Numbered from the stretch's first letter, positions 11,157-22,969 are shown. The stretch: DNA of 64,000 nucleotides from Anagrus nilaparvatae (GCA_022575985.1 JAKSXM010000107.1:6324001-6388000); one strand, 5' to 3'. The notes: generated from the sequence alone by a model not told the origin. Program-made: numbers and translations.

Positions 11157-11880
11157 TTAAGTATTTTTATTAGAGGAAATTCTTTTAAAGCTTGGTTTTA
11201 TACTATTTTTAAAATATGAGCAACCTTTGTAATTAGCTACATGGTTACCACCACAATCGGGGCATTTTTTTGGTTCTTCGCGTGTTAATGTGCAAAAGTT
11301 ACTCATGTGGTCTCCCGAGCATTGAATGCATTTTAGTTCAACATGGCTGTTGACTGCCACGTGATTAAACTTTTGACATCGAAAACATTGAACAGATCGG
11401 GGAGTTTTCACAAAATTTTTAATTTTAATTTTACTATTGTTATGAGAATTTAGTTGACAAAATTCACGACCTTTTTCGGTATCATGTAGCGTTATCAAAA
11501 ATAGGGGTAAAGAAGATTCAGTTTGATCATATTTATGTAGTTTAGAAACAATGATAACGGGATATTCGAGACTTTCCAATTCAGTTTTAATATGCGCGAG
11601 GTCATTATTGATAGAAAGATTCCTGATAACAAATTTCAAAGGGGTTTTTGAGTCGGAATTTTTATATAAATGAAATTAAAAATTATTAGTTTCAAGTAAG
11701 GTTTGAAGTGCTTCTTTTACGAGTGTTTTATTAGCTATGCTGTATTTTAAACTAACTGCTTTTAACATTTCTTTGAGTTTATTATGAGAATTGAGATCGT
11801 TAATAATTACGTTAAATGGGGGTAATTTTTTTGTTTTTGTAGTCGCTTCTTAATTTTCCGTTTCGTCAATGTTTTTCATG
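11157..11880 (-). pseudogene. Jockey-like retrotransposon ORF1 (Gag, PRE_C2HC and zinc knuckles)
   Basis: The longest open stretch is 11157-11639 (160 residues). It contains a PRE_C2HC-type segment (KFVIRNLSINNDLAHIKTEL) and then three cysteine/histidine knuckles: CFRCQKFNHVAV, CIQCSGDHMSNFC and CPDCGGNHVANYKGC. An in-frame stop in NNF*FHLYKN separates an upstream part (about 11640-11870) that also belongs to Gag (PPFNVIINDLNSHNKLKEML). It would bind element RNA. The order Gag then endonuclease on the minus strand fits one element running 11880 to 9495, truncated before its RT. Confidence 0.85.
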
Positions 11881-11900
11881 TTTAAGGCTTCAAATCTGTT

Positions 11901-13290
11901 TAGTTCAACTCTAATTTTGTAGCTTTAATCAAGAGCTATTTAAATATTAGTCTCGAAATTTCAAAAACTTCCGCATAAATAAAAAATCCCATAAGAATAA
12001 TATGTAGTAGTACCATTGAAAATTTCAAGTAATTCGGACCTTGAAAAACATAAAATTACAAAAAAATTTTAAAAAAAAGGTAATAAGTGTTGTGCCGGAA
12101 CAATAAAAAAATTTACAGTTCCCTCGAAAAGCACCCAGATATACATAATCATAACAAATTTTCAGTAGAGTAGTCTATAAAAAAATTCAAGAGTTTTAAA
12201 TTAAAAAAATTTTTATGATAAAAATAAACTAATGATTGACTAATGTTAATGCAGAAATCTAATCATCTATTTTTACTTTATAACAATGCAATTAGTACAC
12301 ATTTGATCGGAATATTAAGTTAGTAAAAATCAAAACAAATTAGAAACCATTGACAGAACTAAATGTATACTCCGGCAACTTGCATCACAACCTTCTAATC
12401 TAGTAAAAAAAAACTACAAAACTCTAACTAAGTATGAAATTAAATTAATAAATCGAGATAAAACCTTTTGCATTCTTTTAAGAAACATGTCAGAAAAATA
12501 ACGTCGGAAAGGCTATTGGTAGTATGCAGAGGCGGATTTTATACCCCATTTTTCTACCCCAATCACCCCACAGGTATAAAAGTATTTAAAAATTATTTTT
12601 TTTTAATTTCAAGGAGTACATAGAGGTTTTTTGGATAAAAGAATTCAAGAATAATATATGAATTGCATTTTAAACCATTATGGGGGGTAAATTCATTATT
12701 TTTATCCCCTTTTACTAAAAAAATAAGTAATTCTATAAAAGCTCTGTTTTTTCCATCTTTAAAATGAATATACGAGTTTTTTGATCATACAAATTCAATA
12801 ATATGACTAACGTTAACAAAAATTTTTCATGCAATCCAAGTACAGTAATAGTAAACAGAAATCAAACTTATGATTACAATGTATCAATGAAGACAGATTA
12901 TAGGTGACCAATTGACTTACTTTTTAAAAACATTTCGAGTGAGGTATCAAAATGTATTATGAATATTTAACTGATTAGGCTTATAATTTTGTCATACATC
13001 AGTTTACGTTGTTGGCCGGGTTTTGTTCATTTTGAAATCTTTGATGTTAATTTGATAAGTTTGTATAATTTTATAATTTTCCTAATTGTTCGAACATTGT
13101 TTCTATTAATTATGTACCTGTAATGATTTTCCTTCTATGTGTTTACCATGCAGATACATATTGAAACTTAGACAACTTTTAATAATAGATACTTTTCGTG
13201 AAAAATTATATTCTGTAAGATGGGCCAAGGATTATTATAAATTCGGCTAAAATGACATCATAGGCTTTATGTATTGATATTACAAAAAAG
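11901..13290. other. AT-rich region, no recognised gene
   Basis: A frame at about 12355-12500 reads ILRQLASQPSNLVKKNYKTL and on to RNMSEK before a stop. It looks protein-like, but I cannot place it. The rest is AT-rich sequence with no supported feature. Confidence 0.4.
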
Positions 13291-13294
13291 ACAG

Positions 13295-13875
13295 TTGTCG
13301 ATGTTACTTGTCGATTTTTTTTTTTTAAATTTTTTCAAAATGGCGCCGAGTACAGGTGCTCAAACTTAGGCCTCACTTTTCATGGCGTACACGATTGGAG
13401 ACTTCAACTTGTTCCGAAACATACCAAACAAAATTTTTTATGTTTGTGAAACATTTTTCTTCTAGATTGATGGACTCAAATTTCGGAAAATGGAAAATTA
13501 TAAAAATTATTTAATTGTTTTAAAAAATTAGAATTTTTTTCACATATTTTTTTGAAGAAAAAAAAATTGGGACATTTTTTTGAAAATCAATTTCATCAAT
13601 CCAGAAGATAATTATATTTTAAACATGTAGCCAAAAAATTAGGAAGATATCTTAATTATTTTTTGAGTTATCGTGCACGCCATTTCGAAAAACGTTGTTT
13701 GAAACGCGTTGAAAGTTTCGGTGAAAGGTATAACTTCTATAGCAGTGTCTCGTTTAATCTTCTATAACTTCCTTATTATTCAAGATATCATTATAAAATT
13801 TTTTTCCCATATTCTTAAGATGTTTTCGAATTCAAAAAGACAAAAAACAAAAAATCGATTTTGAAAAAGTTCCAA
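13295..13875 (+). repeat. Dispersed repeat, copy 1 (partner at 25735)
   Basis: It shares ATGGCGCCGAGTACAGGTGC followed by GGCCTCAC, and later AAGATATCATTATAAAATTT and AAGATGTTTTCGAA, with the copy at 25735-26125 in the same orientation. The two copies differ in internal length. Non-coding. Confidence 0.7.
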
Positions 13876-14088
13876 TTGTATCTACCTTAACGCATTTTTA
13901 TATTGAGGTAGAAAAAGTTTTAAATTATTCAAAATGTACCTATAATTGAATTTTTTTTATCGTTTAGTATTAAAAGGAAACAAAAACATTAATAATATAA
14001 TTTTTAATTTTAAATCTTACTTTGTAGTTTTCATTTGTACGAATTTTAATTTTTTGAGTTTTACTATACAAACGCTTTACTCCAGAAA

Positions 14089-15097
14089 ATGACACTGGTG
14101 AAAATATAAAAAATGCTAAAAAATTCATAAGTATAGAAAAAGTAAACATCGTTGTCAAAATTTACGCCAAAGTGTATGAAAGTAGATAAAAAGAGTGAAA
14201 AAATGTTGCAAAAGAATTCTCTAAAAAAATACATTTTGATCATAATTTGACGGTTCAAAAAATTCTTTTGCACACTTCCGGGACACTTTTAAACTTTTCT
14301 ACTATATTTGTATGCATTTTAATAAATTGAAAGAAATTTATTATATTGAGTAATGATACGCGTTTTTTAAATTTTTTATTATATTATTTAAGTATTTCAT
14401 TATTTTATGCTTTTCCAAAACAAAAAATTATCAGGTTCAAAAAATTTGAATATTGAAAATATATTTTCATAAAAAATATAAATACTTTATGAGTTGCCAT
14501 GGTTATATTCCCTGAAGAATACATTTTACTTTCAACTTTTAAAAAAAGCCGTAGCCATCTACTGGAAAAAATTGAATTGCATGAATAAAGAAATTAAAGC
14601 TAGTTCACTTTTTTCCAATAGATGGCTACGGCTTTTTTTTAAAGTTGAAAGTAAAATGTGTTCTTCAGGGAATATAAACACGTGAAATCACATATTAATT
14701 ATATTTTATATGAAAATTATTAATATTTAAATTTTTTGAACCTCAAAATTTTTTTGTTTTAAAAAAGCATAAATAATGAAATACTTACATAATATAATAA
14801 AAAATTTAAAAAACGCGTTCCGTTACTCAATACAATAAATTTCATTTCAATTTATTAAATTGCATACAAATATAGTAGAAGAGTTTTAAAGTGTCCCGAA
14901 AATTTGCTAAAGAATTTTTGGAACCGGTGACTTATGATCAAAATATATTTTTTTAGAGAATTCTTTTGCAACATTTTTTCACTCTTTTTAACTACTTTTA
15001 ACTACTATACACTTTGGCGTAAATTTGGACATCGATGTTTACTTTTTCTACTCTTACGAATTTTTTAGCATTTTTTATATTTTCACCAGTGGAAACT
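14089..15097. repeat. 1-kb palindrome (foldback element)
   Basis: The left arm starts at CACTGGTGAAAATATAAAAA (14091) and the right arm ends at its complement TTTTTATATTTTCACCAGTG (about 15095). Arms are about 480 bp with a spacer of only about 30-40 bp around 14590. The innermost arm contains AAGCCGTAGCCATCTACTGG and its mirror. Divergence between the arms is low apart from small indels. No coding capacity; frames inside are mirror artefacts. Confidence 0.8.
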
Positions 15098-15397
15098 TTT
15101 ATGTACATTTAAGTAAACTCTTTATTAAGTACATTTAGTTATTTTTTATTAAAAAACAGAAAAAAAATTTATAATAATCATTTATTATAATAAAGTTTAT
15201 TATTTGTTTTAAATTGATTCATTCAATCACAATTTGCTTAAAAGAAAAAATCCAGATTAAAAATTATCGTGCAAGACACCAAAAATTAGTGCCAACTTTC
15301 AAAAAATGAAATAGTTAGGTAAATAAATTGCACAGATTTTTTTTAATTTACATACACTATTTGATAAATTAATGAAAAAATTTTATTATATTTAGAT
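15098..15397. other. AT-rich stretch, no gene seen
   Basis: Short spacer between the palindrome and the hAT remnant. No supported feature. Confidence 0.5.
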
Positions 15398-16341
15398 ATA
15401 GGAGGTGCCTTGAATGATAAGTATACATTCAGCATTTTATATTACATTGCTAAGGACCTAAAACCAATATCAACCGTCGAACGAGAAAGTTTTAAATATA
15501 TGTCGGAAACAATGTCACCAAATTATAAAATACTTTGTAGAATGACCATGAATAATTTATTAGAATCAAAATACAAAAGTGTTTGTGACACTTTTACAAA
15601 AACTTTAGATCACGTTCAACTTTGCTCATTAACTACAGACATATGGAAAGGCATGGAAATTTTTCTTATTTAGGTATCCTACCCTGAGTATGGTGATACC
15701 AGCGTTAAATTGCTTAAAGCTTTCATTATAAGATATAAAAGTGAATACACCTGAAGGTATTGAATTTAAATATAAATTATTAATTGAATATGAAACAAAT
15801 TTAAGCAAGTACGAAGATACAAGTCTTTGCGCAACAGCAACATTATTAGATTCACTGATAAAAATCACTTCCAAAAAGTTGCTATTGCTTCTCGAATTCT
15901 CATGAAAGTAAACGACATGCTAAAACAAGACAAAAAAAAATGAAAAAAATGTAATAAATTCAGCACTACCTATTAAAGCACACGAAACTCAAAGCATCTG
16001 GAGGATGCATGAAAAACTAGTTAACAAAAATGTAGAATAAACTGGTTTTAATAACGATAATTTATCTGAAAGTGAACTGAAGCAATATTCAAATACAACT
16101 TTGTCACCAAAGCATAGTAACATAATACAATATTGCAAAAATACTAGTATGATTTTTCCGAGAATAAAAAAAAATTGCTATGCAATTCCTTTCTTTGTTA
16201 GCTACTAGCGTACCATTCGAACAAAGTTTCTCAAGAGCAGGTAAAATAAAAAATCAATTCCGCAATAGATTAGATGCAGAACATTTAAATCCACTGGTGT
16301 TTTGGTGCAACCTAAACATTCAAGACTGGTTAGAAATTTAA
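15398..16341 (+). pseudogene. hAT-family (ZBED-like) transposase remnant
   Basis: The N-terminal portion (15410-15660) reads YIAKDLKPISTVERESFKYM and HVQLCSLTTDIWKG, the usual 'iAkDL.P.s.Ve...F' and 'ttDiWts' region that carries the first catalytic Asp. A middle fragment has YEDTSLCATATLLDS with a frame break (about 15810-15860). The C-terminal dimerisation motif is intact at the end: LLATSVPFEQSFSRAGKI, then NRLDAEHLNPLVFWCNLNI, with a stop at 16341. Between TDIWKG and the middle piece most of the catalytic domain is missing, and stops and shifts separate the pieces. It is a dead element. BED zinc finger and terminal repeats were not found. Confidence 0.85.
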
Positions 16342-17080
16342 TGTAAATATGTTTATGTAAATATGTAAATACTTATATGATGGTGCTTCTGGTAAAAATA
16401 ATTTTAATAATAAAAAGTTATTATAAATTAATTTTTAGTATAACAATATATACTAATCAATATTATAGAAAAATGTATATTTAATAAAAAATGTATAAAC
16501 AATAAAAATTACAAACAGATTTCTAAATTTACATCCGCAAACTCCCAACAGCTTGTAAAATAAATAGACAATTATTTTTTTTACATATCTAGGGCAAAAA
16601 AGCCTATTTTCTGCCCTGCGGTGACGGCTTTTTTGCCCATTATATGTAAAACTATATTTTAGAACACGGGACAAAATATGGGGTTCGACTTTTGCATGCT
16701 GTCTGCACTCGCTCGCTACGCTCGATTGTGCATACAACTGCATGCACAGCCGACACCAATATTTTATCCCTTGTTTAATAAATAGCTATTTTACTTCAAT
16801 TTTTAATCGATTATCAAAAAATCGATTATTTATTTTTGCGATTAACCGACTAACGACAATTAGTAAATTTTTACAATCGTATCATCGATTCGATTATTTT
16901 GTTAGTAATCGGCATTCTTACTCGAAACCAGAAGTCACGTTTTTTTTAAAGACTCGCTTTACGTGATTTGAGCATTGTCATTGGTCATTAAATTTAAGAT
17001 CGATCGTTGAAAAAAAGTATATATTCACCGCTTGACACCTGTCGATTTTTAAAAATTATCATTTAATTAAAGTTTATTAT
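16342..17080. other. AT-rich spacer with a GC-richer imperfect hairpin
   Basis: At 16665-16775 an imperfect inverted repeat pairs GGGACAAAATATGG with CCAATATTTTATCCC around CTCGCTCGCTACGCTCG. A second GATTATCAAAAAATCGATTA-type palindrome follows at about 16808. No coding content recognised. Confidence 0.4.
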
Positions 17081-17084
17081 TTAA

Positions 17085-17860
17085 AGTGCGCCGGTGAACA
17101 CGAAACCAAAGCGTGTACTAAGAAAAAAGAAGCTCCAGCTCGCTGTATAAATTGTAGGCAATCATACAACAAGCTACAAGGGCTGTCCATTGTATTCCAG
17201 GGAGTTAAAAAATGTGGTCAAAATTAAAAAAGCTAAAATTCAAATGGAAAATCCCGAGTTTTAACCCAACTTTCACATGGAAAATAATAAGGAATTTCCT
17301 AGTCTGAGAAAGAAATCGTCTTTCTATAGCTTTGCTCAAATAGTCAAAAGTACCCCGACTAAAACTCGACAATAAAATATACAATTGCACCATACAGACA
17401 ACTGTCTCCTTGCTGATAAAGAATCTAGCTTAATTGAATTAGTTCAGCTAAGTCTAACAAGAATGCAAGTTCTTCAAAGACAGTTTGAAATCAATTCTAA
17501 ATTCATGGACTTAATTGTAGCTTAAAATGGATAATAAAACAGAAAAAAAGCTAAAAATATGTCAATGGAATGCACATGGCTGTCATAGCAAAATTATGGA
17601 AGTTCGAAACTTTTTGAATCATTACAATAGTGATATTTTATTATTAAATGGAACTCTTCTCAAAAACAAACATGCATTAAAAGTTCCTGGTTAAACAGTC
17701 TATCGTAACGACAATAATAGGGGTACAGCGTTGATAAACATAAATGGTATTAAAAATTATGATATCCAAACTAATAATCTTGAATCATTAGAAACAAACA
17801 ACTTTTACAACATAAAAGCTAACGGTGAAACCTTATCGATAATTTCAGTGTATAATTCCC
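17085..17860 (+). pseudogene. Jockey-like retrotransposon fragment: Gag C-terminus and endonuclease start
   Basis: The Gag zinc knuckles CAGEHETKAC and CINC pass through a frameshift at about 17155 into GNHTTSYKGCPLYSRELKN, then KEFPSLRKKSSFYSFAQIV. ORF2 begins at 17527 (MDNKTEKKLKICQWNAHG) with endonuclease block NSDILLLNGTLLKNKH; the usual catalytic Glu of NET is Gly here. One stop precedes TVYRNDNNRGTALI. The sequence ends at ISVYNSP, where a repeat block begins. The fragment at 21490-22965 may be the other half of the same copy. Confidence 0.85.
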
Positions 17861-18115
17861 CTATTCCATTTAGAGCATTTGACTCAAATTAGTAAAATAA
17901 AACACAAAAATAATTTCAAAATGGCGGACATTTATAAATGGCGGACTAATATGGTGGTCAGAAAAAATTAAATTTTGATATTTTTTGATAAAAATTTGTG
18001 TGAATGGTATTTTTTGGGTGCTAATTACGAATATATAGTTATTTATCAAAAATTTTTAAATGGCGGACATTTATAAATAGCGGACTAATATTGTTGCGGC
18101 CAATAGCTATAATAG
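17860..18115 (+). repeat. Left arm of the AATGGCGGA repeat block
   Basis: About 200 bp from ATTCCATTTAGAGCATTTGA to TTTTTAAATGGCGGA reappears as a near-perfect reverse complement at about 20430-20632. A direct copy of its inner part (ATGGTGGTCAGAAAAACTTA onward) lies at 19643. Units are organised around AAAATGGCGGA and AAAACCGGTTT. Non-coding. It interrupts the retroelement endonuclease. Confidence 0.75.
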
Positions 18116-18116
18116 A

Positions 18117-18267
18117 AGATACTTAGACATGGGAAAGAATATTACTCATTCTCGAGCGTATAAATATAAATGTTTTTAGGTTGGCGGCGTTAGCCGCCAT
18201 CCTAAATTATTTATATTTATAGGCTAGAGGATGGGTAAATATTCTTTCCCACGTCTAAGTATGTTTT
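18117..18267. repeat. Imperfect 150-nt hairpin (small MITE or foldback)
   Basis: ATACTTAGACATGGGAAAGA at the left pairs with TCTTTCCCACGTCTAAGTAT at the right. The inner arms carry TATAAATATAAAT, and the tip is GGCGGCGTTAGCCGCC. The whole sequence folds back with a few bulges. A small MITE is the simplest reading; an RNA hairpin is possible. Confidence 0.6.
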
Positions 18268-18724
18268 TTATAAATTAGTGATAAAGAATTTATCATTATT
18301 TATACAGGTACACGTGTAACAAGATCAAATTTCTATAGGACTTTTAAATTCTGACAATAAACCGTCAACCCCATAGCACCGCTGTTAATAATATACGTTC
18401 AATCCCCTCTCCTAAATATAAAAACTATGCCTAGAAAGCGATCGATAATTACATTCTTAACTTTTTAATAAGCGTGTTTTTGTACCTTTTTTTTTGTTTC
18501 AAAGCCGTGGAAGAATGTGAAAATTGAATAATAAAATATTATATGCTAATGCGCACGCTTATTGCAGGATTTAAAAGTACTATAAGAATATGATCTTTTC
18601 CACGTGTAGTTGTGTATAAATAATGATATAATTCTATGTTACTAATTTATAAAATTATATTTTTCTATTTTTTCATGTTGAATATTCGCGGTAAATAATG
18701 TTTTACGTGATATTGTAATTATTT

Positions 18725-18875
18725 GATTTATCGGCCCCCCGTTTTAGGGCCCCTTCTCTCACGTTAAACTTTCACCGGCTCTATAAAACCGATTCATGCT
18801 CTCATTCTGTGGTCGCGTCGGCGGTCGCGCTCGTAAGACAATTTTAGTCATGCACCGCCCAGCGTATTAAACATA
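18725..18875 (+). promoter_or_regulatory. Promoter-like GC-rich island with TATAAAA
   Basis: In very AT-rich surroundings, a stretch with GGCCCCCCGTTTTAGGGCCC is followed by TATAAAA (about 18781) and then TTCTGTGGTCGCGTCGGCGG. This could be a core promoter and leader, for example part of an LTR. No ORF follows. The boundaries TGTAAC (18315) and TTACA (about 19627) would suit a solo LTR, but no 5-bp duplication flanks them. Confidence 0.3.
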
Positions 18876-18961
18876 AAGTTATCATAGAACTAAAAACAGT
18901 GCTTAAATTTAATTTAATTAATTCAAATCAATTCATTTTTCTTTAACGCCAGCGATCAATA

Positions 18962-19469
18962 AGGCTGATTCCAGACGGAGCGCTGTTAAACGTGCGGTTA
19001 GCTCAAATCTGTAGTTATACCTGTGGTTAGATTTTGTTGCCAACCTATGCGTCAGACCTACGCGAGATAGCTTCCTTATCGATGAGAAGTTTATTTAATT
19101 ATTTTCTGCTCCTAAAAATACGTAAATAAAACTTTAGAAATAAAGAATAAGAAAAAAAAATAATAAGTTAAATTATTTTGTATTTTTATGTAGTATATAA
19201 AAATAATTTTAATATTATTATGAATAATATTATAATAATAAAAGTATAATTAACTTTTTTTTCATATAAATAAAAAAGAGTAAATATAACTTTTTCAGTT
19301 TTATTTACGTATTTTTAGGAGCAGAAAATAAATTAAATAAACTTCTCGTCGATAAGGAAGCTATCTCGCGTAGGTCTGACGTTTAGGTTGGCAACAAAAT
19401 CTAACCGCAGGTAAAACTACAGATTTGAGGTAACCGCACGTTTAACAGCGCTCCGTCTGGAATCAGCCT
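18962..19469. mobile_element. MITE with about 170-bp terminal inverted repeats
   Basis: AGGCTGATTCCAGACGGAGC at the left and GCTCCGTCTGGAATCAGCCT at the right are perfect complements. Similarity continues inward through GCTATCTCGCGTAGGTCTGA to ACGTAAATAAAACT. The core is about 150 bp and AT-rich. No coding capacity. The target duplication is not clear. It sits within the promoter-bearing repeat block and would split a possible LTR. Confidence 0.8.
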
Positions 19470-19639
19470 AACTATATTTATACAGTCCACTAATCTAACA
19501 TTTAATTATTTGTATATAATATATTCAATAAGTGCGTTTTAATAATTATTTTATTATTTTAATCACGTGTGAATTTATTTATAAACCCAAACCAATTTTC
19601 CTACAATTTCCCCAAATATTTCCTCCAAAATATTACAAA

Positions 19640-20632
19640 TATGGTGGTCAGAAAAACTTAAATTTTGATATTTTTTGATAAAAATTTGTGTGAATGGTAT
19701 TTTTTTGGGTGCTAATTACGAATATATAGTTATTTATCAAAAATTTTTAAATGGCGGAACCAATATGGCAGTTTCAAAACTCAAAATTTCGAGATTTTTG
19801 ACGATTTTAAGCCTGAGCAGAAACTGTAAGTTATATAACCATAAAACCGGTTTCAGTTAGGGCATTTAAACATTTTATGTGGAAAATATAAATTTTTTTC
19901 GAAAAAAATTCAAAATGGTAGATAAAGATGGCGGACACGAAAAACTAAATTTCGTTATTTTTTGGTCAAAATTTGTGTACAGGGTATTTTTTGGATGCTC
20001 ATTACGAAGGTCTATCTATTTTTCAAAAACTCAAAATGGCGGATCTAATGTGGCTACTGAAAAATGCGAAATTTCGAGATTTTTGACGATTTTGAGCCTG
20101 AGAAGAAACTGTAAATAGTATAAGCGTAAAACCGGTTTTATTTAGGGCATTTAAACATGTTATATGAAAAATGAAAATTATTTATTTAAATTCAAAATGG
20201 CCGATCAATATAGCGGACACAGAAGAAACTTACAGTTTCTTCTTAGTCTCGCCATTTTGAGTTTTTGAAAAATAGATAGATAAATAAATATTTTTTCACA
20301 TTACATGTTTAGATGCCCTAAATGAAACCGGTTTTATGGTTATATAACTTACAGTTTCTGCTCAGGCTCAAAAGCGTCAAAAATCTCGAAATATCGAGTT
20401 TTTCAACGAACATATTGGTTCCGCCATTTAAAAATTTTTGATAAATAACTATATATTCGTAATTAGCACCCAAAAAATACCATTCACACAAATTTTTATC
20501 AAAAAATATCAAAATTTAATTTTTTCTGACCACCATATTAGTCCGCCATTTATAAATGTCCGCCATTTTGAAATTATTTTTGTGTTTTATTTTACTAATT
20601 TGAGTCAAATGCTCTAAATGGAATAGGTTTTA
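19640..20632. repeat. Tandem and inverted AATGGCGGA repeats, right part
   Basis: Direct units at 19643-19880 and 20010-20160 share ATTTCGAGATTTTTGACGAT, GAGCCTGAG(C/A)AGAAACTGTA and AAACCGGTTT. From about 20230 the same sequence runs in the opposite direction to 20632, matching the left arm at 17860. Apparent ORFs here arise from the repeat itself. Confidence 0.75.
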
Positions 20633-20666
20633 CAGCTCTGTCAAATGCAGTTTCTTCTTAGGAATC

Positions 20667-21340
20667 AATGGGTTAATCGTGTAGGGGCAAAGAAACGCAT
20701 TTTTTGAGTTTTGAAGGGGTGGGGATGAGCTCCCCCTCCAGGACAAGACTGATATCGTTAAAAAATAATTTTCTTTGCCTTTTTAGTCCAATTTGAAAGA
20801 ATTAAAGGCAGGTATAATTTTTTAATTTCAAAAAAACTGATTTTTCGAAAATGTAAAATCAATTTTTGGGCTCTTAAGGTGGTCTTGAGTGGTCATAAGG
20901 GTCTAAAAACAATAATTAATGAAATATATTTTAGTCAAAACGTATAAATAGATGCTCAAAAAGATTTAGGGAGGTTCCAAAACGAATTTTTCCAATTCTA
21001 TTGCATTTTAATCGTGTAGAGGCAAAAAAACGCGTTTTTTGAGTTTTGAAGGTGTGGAGATGAGCTCCCCCTCTAGGACAAGACTGATATCAGTAAAATA
21101 TACTTTTTTTCAACTTTTTAGGTCAGTTTGAAGAAATTTAACGCTGGTTATTTTTTTTTATGCTCAAAAAACCAATTTTTCGAAAATTAAAAATAAATTT
21201 TCGGGGTCTTAAAATGGTCTTAAAGGTCTAAAACCAATGAAGATTGAAAATACACTCTTTGCCCTTTTTTTCTACGCAACTTTCAGATTAATAGCTCAAC
21301 ACAGTGCGGAGAAACAAAAAAAAACGCAAAAAACACGATT
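20667..21340 (+). repeat. Tandem repeat of about 337 bp (two copies)
   Basis: TTAATCGTGTAGGGGCAAAG at about 20673 recurs as TTAATCGTGTAGAGGCAAAA at about 21010. Each is followed by GATGAGCTCCCCCTC, GGACAAGACTGATATC and a later TTTTTCGAAAAT. The second unit is partial. Non-coding. Confidence 0.75.
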
Positions 21341-21489
21341 TTTAAGGTTTTTTAAGGTTGAAGGGCGCCTAATATGGGCTAGGAAGCTAATTCCAACGGC
21401 GATCGGTTAGTTTTCATAATATTTTTCGGATGCGAATAATCTTTTTGATATTGGGGAGGGGGGCCAAATCACTATATTTATCCGGCAAT

Positions 21490-22965
21490 AGCCTTTTATG
21501 AATCTCTCGAAAAATTTCGACATGGCACAAAAAAATTAAATTCAGTAGAAAAAATAGTTTGGGCAGTTAATGAAAAATTAATATCTCTTCCCCTAAACAT
21601 ACAAACTAAACAGTTTATAAACCCGTACTTGCTGAAAAATTATTGATTTAATAAAATACCGTCACCGTATAAATCAAAGCCAACAGTGGCCACAGTTTTA
21701 CGATAGTCAATTAATAAACGCGTTAAGACATAGAATCTCTATTGAAAAATTTCGTAATAATTTGTGGATTACTACAGTTCAAAAATTAAATATTAAAGAT
21801 CGCTCTCTTTATCAAATGACTAAATTACTAACTAGACCCCGTGGTTCCATTCCTCCCTTAAAAGACGACTATAGTGAAATTAAATTCTTTTCCCCTCGCG
21901 ACAAAGCTAATAGAATTGCATTATTTCTTGCAACAACTATGACTCCTTATACAGATATTTCAGATTCCCTATTTAATGAAGAAACGGATAAATTTGTTAA
22001 AAAATTGATCTAATGAACGTTGAGGAGGTTTTCGGCTATTTCAATCGTACTAAAAATAACAAGGCCATGGGTGACGACGGAATATTCAATTTTATCATGA
22101 AAAAGCTCCCTTTACACGTTCTTGAATTTTTCTCGTAGAAATTCTTAACGCGTGCCTTTCAGTTTCAATTATTTTCCAATGGCTTAGAAAAAAGTTGTCA
22201 TTACAGTAATTTAAAAAAAAGGTAAAGACCCCACTAAAGTAGACAGATATAGGCCGATCAGTTTACTTAATACTATGAGCAAAGCTCTTGAAGCAAAATT
22301 TTTTAATTGTATTGAAAAAATATCTAAAGCTAAAAATTTAATATGTAATGAGCAATTTAGCTTTAAATTCCAACATTCCGCAGACCAACAATTTCTACGG
22401 ATGTCTGAACATGTCACTGAAGAGTTTAATAAAAATCGCAGAACAGGAGCCATTTTTTAGACGTTGCAAAAGCATTTGACAGCGACTGGCATAACTGACT
22501 CCTACGCAAACTAATTGAGTAAAATTCCTGATTCTTTTATACACTTCTTAAATTCATACTTAAAATCTCGCAAAGTTCGTAGTTTTAGTAGACAATAAAA
22601 TTTCAGACATTTATAACATTGAATCTGGTGTACCGCAAGGTAGCTTCATTAGTCCCAAAATTTTTTATATTTTTATTGACGATATACCGCGTCAGCTGTT
22701 TGTCGAAAACGGTGTATTTGCAGATGATAGAGTATATATACTTTGTCTCCTCTTGGAGTAATACTAAGATTGTTGAACGCTTAAATAATCAAATTGTTTT
22801 AGCCAGTGGTTGGTGCAAGAAATGGTGCATTAGAGTTAGTGCTACCAAATCAGAGTCAATACTTTCTGGTTACCAACTCAAAAATCGTAACATAAACCCT
22901 TTTGAATTTGATAATACCCCATAGCCTGAAAAATCAAGTAAAATATCTAGACGTAACCCTTGCTT
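21490..22965 (+). pseudogene. Jockey-like retrotransposon, linker and reverse-transcriptase remnant
   Basis: Linker: WITTVQKLNIKDRSLYQMTK (21763-21822), then TRPRGSIPPLKDDYSE and SPRDKANRIALFLATTM. RT: KNNKAMGDDGIFNFIMKKLP (about 22050), VDRYRPISLLNTMSKALEAK (22239-22298), FKFQHSADQQFLRM, LDVAKAFDSDWHN with a stop (about 22455), SGVPQGSFISPKIFYIFIDD (22625-22684) and FADDRVY (about 22720; the FADD active site survives). A C-terminal block reads VLASGWCKKWCIRVSATKSE. Multiple frameshifts and stops. The order fits the second half of the element whose first half is at 17085-17860. Confidence 0.85.
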
Positions 22966-22969
22966 TTAT

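Noticed and set aside
14494..14685. Small ORF at the centre of the 1-kb palindrome
   Set aside because: Mirror-image sequence; no conserved content.
18315..19634. Solo LTR with TGTAAC/TTACA ends
   Set aside because: No matching 5-bp duplication flanks it and no internal LTR-element genes are seen; kept only as a possibility for the promoter-like island.
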